Assembly: GCF_003119195.2 (NCBI RefSeq)
Contig: NZ_CP022255.1
Location: 682,001 to 746,000, forward strand
Direction: 5' to 3'
DNA length: 64,000 bases
Source: Azospirillum baldaniorum
Lineage (GTDB): Bacteria > Pseudomonadota > Alphaproteobacteria > Azospirillales > Azospirillaceae
The position numbers and the translations under genes are program-made. The notes below the pieces were generated by a model. It was not told the DNA's origin. It saw only the letters and a program-made list of their open reading frames with translations, and searched no databases. Each line of letters begins with the position of its first letter. Within the stretch, counting starts at the first letter, position 1. Shown piece after piece: positions 59,367 through 64,000 of the stretch.

Positions 59367-59652
59367 TCCCGCCTCCCTGCGCTTCCCGAGCGGCGTCACG
59401 GTCACGCATCCACGCGAGATAGGCGACGTCCGCCTTGGTCATCTGCACCTTGTCATTGAAGGCTGTGCAGCGCGGACCATTCTCGTCCTGTACCCACTCC
59501 TTCGGGTATTCGGGCTCTTCGATGTCGTGGAAGAAGGCTGCCCCCGCGATCATGCACGGGGCGCCGGGTTTCGCCTTGGTGCAGTGGGCGCACCAGTGGG
59601 CATGGAAGATGTCGCCTTCGGTCCCATTGCTCGGGCGGTACGGTTTAGCCAT
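59359..59652 (-). CDS. Small phage protein with Cys cluster
   Basis: 97 residues. CAHCTKAKPGAPC plus a later Cys in GPRCTAFND suggest a small zinc-binding fold. C-terminal helix KADVAYLAWMRDRDAAREAQ. Starts and stops overlap both neighbours. Not recognised beyond this. Confidence 0.65.
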   Translation of the reverse strand: MAKPYRPSNGTEGDIFHAHWCAHCTKAKPGAPCMIAGAAFFHDIEEPEYPKEWVQDENGPRCTAFNDKVQMTKADVAYLAWMRDRDAAREAQGGGNG

Positions 59653-60115
59653 GGTCGACACCCTCCGTCTCGGTGGTCAGGAGGGCGGCGCTGCGGTCCG
59701 GCCCCATGTCCCGCATGGCGAAGACGCGGACAGCGCCCTTGTCCAGGTCGTGGGCTTCCATGAGCCATTGCGGCTCGGGGTGGTATTCTGTGGCGCCGTG
59801 GTAGACCCGGATCGGGATGGCCCGGCGGGTGCCGTGCTCGCCGCGCCAGTTCGTGTAGGTGAAGACGAGCGGCGGCGGGGGCGGCTCCGGCTGAACTCCC
59901 GCGCGCCGGTCCAGCCAGTCGGCGGCCTCGGCGTAGCCCAGTTTCCGCAGGGAGTCGGACGTCATGTAGAACTTGTTTCCGTCATCGGTCCACCCCTTGG
60001 CCCGCCGGTCCTCCACATGCGCGGTCGGCGCGATGCCAAGGTCCACCATCTCGTCAATCGCCTTATCGGAAAGCCCGGACCAATGCTCGGCGGCGTCCTC
60101 GCGATCAATGCCCAT
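59645..60115 (-). CDS. Phage protein with a WYL-like/regulatory beta domain
   Basis: 156 residues. The C-terminal half (FTYTNWRGEHGTRRAIPIRV; YHGATEYHPEPQWLMEAHDL; DKGAVRVFAMRDM) is a recurrent phage/prophage domain of unknown function with a WYL-like look. The N-terminal half is a short helical region of its own (GLSDKAIDEMVDLGI). Function unknown. Confidence 0.65.
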   Translation of the reverse strand: MGIDREDAAEHWSGLSDKAIDEMVDLGIAPTAHVEDRRAKGWTDDGNKFYMTSDSLRKLGYAEAADWLDRRAGVQPEPPPPPLVFTYTNWRGEHGTRRAIPIRVYHGATEYHPEPQWLMEAHDLDKGAVRVFAMRDMGPDRSAALLTTETEGVDHG

Positions 60116-60118
60116 GCT

Positions 60119-60640
60119 TCAGCCCTCCGTACCGGTGGTTTCGCCCTGCGCCTGCTGTGCGCCCGCTGAGAGGGCGGCGAGATACGCCTTGCGCTCATTG
60201 TCGTCATGCGGCTCGAGCTTCCAGTATTCGGTCGCCGTGATGTAGTCCCGCAGCGCTGCCTCTCGCGCCTCTGCGGCGGCAAGGGCGGCCTGCGCTGCGT
60301 CACGCTCGGCGATGGCCTGGGTGGCGCGGGCCAGGGCATCGTTTGCGCCTCGCAGCAGGAAAGCGATACACGGGTCGTGATCTTCGTCCTCGCAGGAGGT
60401 CAGGCGCTTGTGCTCCGCCTCCATCTCCGCGACGCGCGAGGACAGGGCGTCGAGCAGGTCGGCGGCTTGGTCCCTGTCAATGTTGGCCTTGGCGAACATG
60501 ATGCGCAGTTCGAGGCGCCCGGCCTTGGTGGATGCGAGGTCATCAAACGCATCTTGGAAAGCGCCAAACACGCGTTCTTTGTCTGCGCGGCGACGGAGGT
60601 CTTCGGCGCTCATCGGCGCCGGGGTGTGGGAGGTGGTCAT
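60119..60640 (-). CDS. Phage coiled-coil protein, unknown
   Basis: 173 residues from the ATG at 60640. Long Ala/Glu-rich helices (ADLLDALSSRVAEMEAEHKR; AIAERDAAQAALAAAEAREA) predict a coiled coil; an acidic CEDEDHDPC motif lies between. Not recognised. Confidence 0.6.
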   Translation of the reverse strand: MTTSHTPAPMSAEDLRRRADKERVFGAFQDAFDDLASTKAGRLELRIMFAKANIDRDQAADLLDALSSRVAEMEAEHKRLTSCEDEDHDPCIAFLLRGANDALARATQAIAERDAAQAALAAAEAREAALRDYITATEYWKLEPHDDNERKAYLAALSAGAQQAQGETTGTEG

Positions 60641-60644
60641 GGGG

Positions 60645-60839
60645 TCAGTCCTGCGAGCGTTCGTTGATGCGGCCGGTGACGAAATCCTCGGCGATGCTGT
60701 AGGCGCGACCTTCGGCGTCAGCGGGATCGTTGCAGAGCGGTACCGCTGCAACACAGCGGTCTTTGCGCTTTGGCGTGTGCCGGATCACCAAGGCATGGGA
60801 ACCGGAGCGCGTCACGGTGTAGTGGCTGCTCTGCGTCAT
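60645..60839 (-). CDS. Small phage protein, unknown
   Basis: 64 residues from the ATG at 60839, overlapping the upstream gene's stop by 4 bp. Basic centre (HTPKRKDRC). Not recognised. Confidence 0.5.
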   Translation of the reverse strand: MTQSSHYTVTRSGSHALVIRHTPKRKDRCVAAVPLCNDPADAEGRAYSIAEDFVTGRINERSQD

Positions 60840-61555
60840 CCCATCGCCTCCCTGGGGGCGGGAGCGGAGGCCGAACCAACGGCGCGGCGCCCGTGCGCTT
60901 CGATCAGGGCGTTCGCCTGCTCCGCCGTCAGGCCGGACGCGATGTGTCCGTTCGGGCCGTGGATCGCCACCCGTTCGTCGCGCCAATCGCCGACCATGAC
61001 GAACCATCCGTTGTCAGTCTCCCCGCTCTGTGCCGCCGGAGCGGCAGGAGAGGCGGAGAGGCGGCGCAGTTCATCCGCGGCATCATCCATGGCTTCGATC
61101 AGTTCATCGGTGTCCAGAGCCTCGTTGTTATCGAGCGCGGTGGAGAGCCTTTCGAGATGGCGGGCGATTTCGATGAGGTCTTGGGCGTCCTCCACCCCTC
61201 CCGGCGCTGCGGCGGGCGCAGAGACAGCGCGGGCGGCGGAGAGGCGCCCGGCCACCTTGGAAAGATCGAACCGGCCGTCAATGGTGACTGGACCGCTGGC
61301 GGAGAACTCTCCAATGAAGGACGTGCCATCCTCAGCTGACAGGGCGTCGTAAAGCGCACGCGCCATCTCTTCGGCTCCGGACGGGGCGGCCTCCACGGCG
61401 GGGCGGCGGGAGGCGGCGACAAACTGGCTGTGCCACCGCGCGTAGCTTTCGCACCATTCGGCATTGGGGTGCATGAGTGGGATTGGCGGCATCGGAAAGT
61501 CGGAGGCGGAGAGACCCGCTTCGCGGTGCGCCTGCCGTTCGGCTTTGGTGGTCAT
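60836..61555 (-). CDS. Phage protein of unknown function
   Basis: 239 residues from the ATG at 61555. The N-terminus (MTTKAERQAHREAGLSASDF) and an internal Ala/Pro-rich linker give a two-part protein; the C-terminal part (GWFVMVGDWRDERVAIHGPN; GHIASGLTAEQANALIEAHG) recurs in Azospirillum-type prophages. Function unknown. Confidence 0.6.
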   Translation of the reverse strand: MTTKAERQAHREAGLSASDFPMPPIPLMHPNAEWCESYARWHSQFVAASRRPAVEAAPSGAEEMARALYDALSAEDGTSFIGEFSASGPVTIDGRFDLSKVAGRLSAARAVSAPAAAPGGVEDAQDLIEIARHLERLSTALDNNEALDTDELIEAMDDAADELRRLSASPAAPAAQSGETDNGWFVMVGDWRDERVAIHGPNGHIASGLTAEQANALIEAHGRRAVGSASAPAPREAMG

Positions 61556-61565
61556 GGTGGTCTCC

Positions 61566-61814
61566 TCAGGCCGAGGGCGTGGCGGGGAAAAGCTTGGCCG
61601 CGCACAGGAAATCTTCGGGATCGACGTTCGGGAGGTCGATGTGCTGGCCGCCTTCGAGGATCGCGACCATCTCCGGGTAGCCGGTGCCGTCCGGATCGCG
61701 CGGCTCGGTGGGAACGGATTTGACAAACCGCATGGCGCCGTTCGGGTCGTGCCAGAGGACTATCGGGAGGGATGCCACGGCTTCCCGCAGCGCGTTGATC
61801 TGCTCATCGGTCAT
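61566..61814 (-). CDS. Small phage protein, unknown
   Basis: 82 residues from the ATG at 61814. A short beta-rich protein (PIVLWHDPNGAMRFVKSVPT; EMVAILEGGQHIDLPNVDPE). It and the next gene upstream end in the same peptide (FPATPSA/HPATPSA region) from a repeated CAGGCCGAGGGCGTGGC sequence. Confidence 0.55.
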   Translation of the reverse strand: MTDEQINALREAVASLPIVLWHDPNGAMRFVKSVPTEPRDPDGTGYPEMVAILEGGQHIDLPNVDPEDFLCAAKLFPATPSA

Positions 61815-61824
61815 TTCGGTCTCC

Positions 61825-62064
61825 TCAGGCCGAGGGCGTGGCAGGATGACGGATGCTCGGGAACGGGTAGGCGCGGGTCTCGCCGTGCCACCACCCGTCC
61901 TTCGTCCACCTCCGACCGCAATCGGTGGTGACGATCTTCCCTTTGATGCGGGTGATGTGCTGGCGGCCCATGGCTTCCCCGTTGCGATTGACGGTTTCCA
62001 CTTCATCGCCGACGCGGAAGGGGTACTCGGGAGGCTCCGGCAGCACGTAGGTTAAGTCGGTCAT
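61825..62064 (-). CDS. Small phage protein with SH3-like look, unknown
   Basis: 79 residues. PFRVGDEVETVNRNGEAMGR and HITRIKGKIVTTDCGRRWTK resemble an SH3-like barrel seen in small phage proteins. Function unknown. Confidence 0.55.
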   Translation of the reverse strand: MTDLTYVLPEPPEYPFRVGDEVETVNRNGEAMGRQHITRIKGKIVTTDCGRRWTKDGWWHGETRAYPFPSIRHPATPSA

Positions 62065-62088
62065 GGTGTCGGTCTCCTCGCTCTGCGC

Positions 62089-62292
62089 TCAGCGCGGAGC
62101 GGTGGGGGTGGTGAGTTGGTCGCGGACCATCTGGTTGGCTTTGAGGCGCCACTTCCCAGCCGGTCGCTTGAGTGCGGCGGTGATGAGAAAGCCGAGGTCG
62201 CTGACCGGGACGCGGAGAGCCTTGGCGATGTCGACCATGTCCTTGTCCTCGTTCCAGAGCTGCACGGCTCGTCGGATTTTGGCTTCGTCCAT
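62089..62292 (-). CDS. Small helix-turn-helix-like phage protein
   Basis: 67 residues. KIRRAVQLWNEDKDMVDIAK and ALRVPVSDLGFLITAALKR suggest a helix-turn-helix of the resolvase or GcrA-like type. It may be a small phage regulator. Confidence 0.55.
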   Translation of the reverse strand: MDEAKIRRAVQLWNEDKDMVDIAKALRVPVSDLGFLITAALKRPAGKWRLKANQMVRDQLTTPTAPR

Positions 62293-62299
62293 GGGGGCC

Positions 62300-62479
62300 T
62301 CACGCGCTTAGCGGCTTCGTGCCGGCGTCTGTCGCGTCGATCCGCGCCAGGAACTCAGTCAGGTCCAGCGTGTCCGGGCAGCGCTCGTCATCGGCGCGCG
62401 TGTCCAGGTGGTCGAACCGGTGCGCTTCCTTGGCGCGGCGGGTCTGCGCGATCTCGCGCGAGCTGGGGCGGCGGCTCAT
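62300..62479 (-). CDS. Very small phage protein
   Basis: 59 residues, MSRRPSSREIAQTRRAKEAH then an acidic tail ending DATDAGTKPLSA. The start overlaps the next gene's stop by 4 bp, the same coupling seen through this block, which supports it as real. Not recognised. Confidence 0.5.
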   Translation of the reverse strand: MSRRPSSREIAQTRRAKEAHRFDHLDTRADDERCPDTLDLTEFLARIDATDAGTKPLSA

Positions 62480-63087
62480 TCGGCGTTGTCCTCGGCGTAA
62501 TCGGTTGCGCCGGCTGCCGGCATATCGGTCATGGCGGCGCGACGCTTGCGGTCCTCGTGGTCGGCAGCGAGGGCGCGTTGACCGGCGGCGCCGATGCGCT
62601 TCCAGAACGCGGCGTAGGCGCTGGTTCCGCGCTCGACCGCTTCTTCAGCCTCGGCGCCGAGGGCTGCAGGGTCGGGCCCTTCGCCGTTGTTCTCCGCTCC
62701 CAGAGGCTGCACGACGAACGGCTTCCGGCTTCCGCGCGTGGCGGTCAGGGCCAGCTTCCGCGGCCCGTCGATATGGCTCATGTGCGAGATGCGAATCCCG
62801 CCAACCTGCTGGCCGCCGAATGCGACCGTCTCGTCGCGGTAGAGGGTCATGGACCGGCCGGCGTAGGCGGCGCCGTCCGGGCCCCACAGGCTGACCAGCA
62901 CGCGGCGCATGCTCTTGCAGGGCTTGTACGGCTTCCCGTCGTCACCCTCGAAATTAATGGCGATCGGCTGGTCGGCGGCGGCGAGGAGCGACACCCGCGT
63001 GACCCGGATCGTGCGCGGGCCGCCGATCAGGTCGTCAGCGTTCATCTGGTCGCTCTTGGGAGCGATCGTCTTCCTGATGTCGATCAT
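62476..63087 (-). CDS. Phage recombination-associated protein, probably ssDNA binding or annealing
   Basis: 203 residues directly upstream of small genes and overlapping the YqaJ gene by 4 bp. Strands such as RTIRVTRVSLLAAADQPIAI and NFEGDDGKPYKPCKSMRRVL, followed by GGIRISHMSHIDGPRKLALT, suggest an OB-like fold. Phages pair a YqaJ/lambda-Exo nuclease with a single-strand annealing or binding protein, so that role is the best guess; the family itself is not recognised. Confidence 0.55.
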   Translation of the reverse strand: MIDIRKTIAPKSDQMNADDLIGGPRTIRVTRVSLLAAADQPIAINFEGDDGKPYKPCKSMRRVLVSLWGPDGAAYAGRSMTLYRDETVAFGGQQVGGIRISHMSHIDGPRKLALTATRGSRKPFVVQPLGAENNGEGPDPAALGAEAEEAVERGTSAYAAFWKRIGAAGQRALAADHEDRKRRAAMTDMPAAGATDYAEDNAE

Positions 63088-63773
63088 ATGCGGATCTCCA
63101 TTTCGACGCGCCGCGCAGTCATCGGCATGCGCGCGGCGGCGGCGTGGTAGCGCTCAAGCGCGAGCGAGAGTCGATGCTCGAACGCCCCCGCAGCCTCGAT
63201 GATGGCGTCTTGGGTCTTCGGGTCTGGATAGGCGCGGACCACGAACAGGGGCATGCCGCCGCAATAGCTGATGTAGTCCAGCCACTTCCGCCCGGACACG
63301 AGAAGCCCGGTCTGAACCTGGATGAGATGTTCGGCAGGAACCGTGCCGTTGACGATGGTCTCAGCCTGGAACTTCTGCCGACGGCTCTTGATCTCGATGA
63401 GCCCGTCATCCCCGACCAGTCCGTCGGGGGAATAGCCGATCGTGAACCCCCACCGGTCATTGGTGATGAAGCCAACCTCCTCGACGGGGGCGAACTTCTC
63501 GGCGTAGAGGGCGCGGGCGGCGATTTCGTCGTCCCAGCCGCGGATCATGTCGTCGCCGATATAATGGGGCTCGACATGCTTCGTGACCCGCTGGGCCAGC
63601 AGCTCGTAAAGGTGGGCGCGTTCCTTCTCATTGCTCGCGATCTTGAGCGTCGGCGTGATGATGAGTTTCATTTCGGAGGCGGTGAGGAGGCCGCAGCGGG
63701 CGGCGAGCCATTCATCGGTTCCTTGGACGAGCCCGTCGTGGTGGACGATGTGGGTCTTGCTGATGACGCTCAT
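63084..63773 (-). CDS. YqaJ-type viral recombinase (lambda exonuclease fold)
   Basis: 229 residues. The N-terminal GTDEWLAARCGLLTASEMKL and the active-site series GWDDEIAARALYAEKF, GYSPDGLVGDDGLIEIKSRR (Asp and Glu-x-Lys) and HLIQVQTGLLVSGRKWLDYI are the hallmarks of the YqaJ/PD-(D/E)XK exonuclease family. It would degrade one strand of dsDNA ends for phage recombination. Confidence 0.9.
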   Translation of the reverse strand: MSVISKTHIVHHDGLVQGTDEWLAARCGLLTASEMKLIITPTLKIASNEKERAHLYELLAQRVTKHVEPHYIGDDMIRGWDDEIAARALYAEKFAPVEEVGFITNDRWGFTIGYSPDGLVGDDGLIEIKSRRQKFQAETIVNGTVPAEHLIQVQTGLLVSGRKWLDYISYCGGMPLFVVRAYPDPKTQDAIIEAAGAFEHRLSLALERYHAAAARMPMTARRVEMEIRI

Positions 63774-64000
63774 GCCGAAATTCCTTCCTGCGAGGCTGCA
63801 TCCTTCGTCATGCGATCCCGCGCCCTGACCTTCTCGGCGACGGACAGGTGCCCGACGGACTGATTGCAGGCGGCGTGCGCCAGGACGAGGTTGCTGATGT
63901 GGTTGGGTCCGCCGTGGACAGCGGGCACGAGGTGCTCGACGGTGATGTCATCGCCGAGGGGCCGGCCGCAGAAAAAGCAGCCGTCGCCGTCGCGGGACAG
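63770..64000 (-). CDS. HNH endonuclease, 5' end beyond the window
   Basis: About 76 residues of the C-terminal part are visible, ending at a TGA that overlaps the YqaJ start. CFFCGRPLGDDITVEHLVPA, then HGGPNHISNLVLAHAACNQS carries the His-Asn-His-type motif and a CxxC zinc site. Phage HNH nucleases of this size assist packaging or nick DNA. Confidence 0.82.
   Translation of the reverse strand: MSRDGDGCFFCGRPLGDDITVEHLVPAVHGGPNHISNLVLAHAACNQSVGHLSVAEKVRARDRMTKDAASQEGISA

Noticed and set aside
1..64000. CRISPR array, rRNA genes or a replication origin
   Set aside because: No regularly spaced direct repeats, no rRNA sequence and no repABC- or dnaA-type origin features were seen.

Overview
The window is GC-rich DNA with long same-strand operons and overlapping start and stop codons. 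Protein content (V-nitrogenase, sigma-54 activator, Liv transporters with acyl-CoA genes, several chemoreceptors) suggests a nitrogen-fixing alphaproteobacterium of the Azospirillum/Rhodospirillales type. The genus is an inference; no rRNA is present. IS remnants, broken genes and a prophage-like segment at the right edge suggest an accessory replicon or island.

Layout. (1) 1-1975: IS481 transposase fragment, IS tail and a decapitated NodT-type efflux gene. (2) 1976-26350: a vanadium-nitrogenase (vnf) island. The minus-strand operon from 11656 down to 1976 encodes vnfD-vnfG-vnfK, a protein of unknown function, a NifX-family protein, a PhnC/PhnE-like ATPase and permease, a PAS protein, a chemoreceptor and a DUF2478-DUF364 fusion. 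Divergent from it are a glyoxalase and an HD-GYP/hemerythrin protein. Then come vnfA with a NifU-like gene, and vnfE-vnfN-vnfX plus a TIM-barrel gene. Divergent from vnfE are a NifX/NafY-like protein, a Nif11 protein and a PhnD-like binding protein. A tight five-gene module follows (ATP-grasp, binding-protein-like, G3E-type GTPase, soluble ABC ATPase, nitroreductase); its first gene has lost its 5' end next to an IS6 remnant. (3) 26600-43700: hairpins, hbd, a chimeric etfB/etfA gene, a chemoreceptor, livMHFG, acyl-CoA genes, livK, dehydrogenases and a CoA-transferase, with a divergent IclR regulator. (4) 43746-47552: IS6-type ends around a broken methyltransferase, a TPR fragment, a tRNA-like 3' end and an ELWVTDGT/RTX protein. 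(5) 47590-54000: FecI-FecR-TonB receptor-PepSY iron-uptake cassette, then a dead IS5. (6) 54068-57652: ABC exporter and two housekeeping-type genes. (7) 57942-64000: tyrosine integrase, excisionase-like gene and phage early genes with YqaJ exonuclease and HNH nuclease.

How it works together. The vnfD and vnfE control regions have the same design: a pair of GTAC-N6-GTAC-like sites 29 bp apart, flanked by divergent sigma-54 promoters at nearly the same distances. This ties catalytic subunits, FeV-co scaffold, a candidate vanadate transporter split over two operons, and sensing proteins to one activator, VnfA. No vnfH-like Fe-protein gene is in the window. The main candidates for undescribed biology are the five-gene module at 22315-26352 and the unstudied passengers of the vnf operons.
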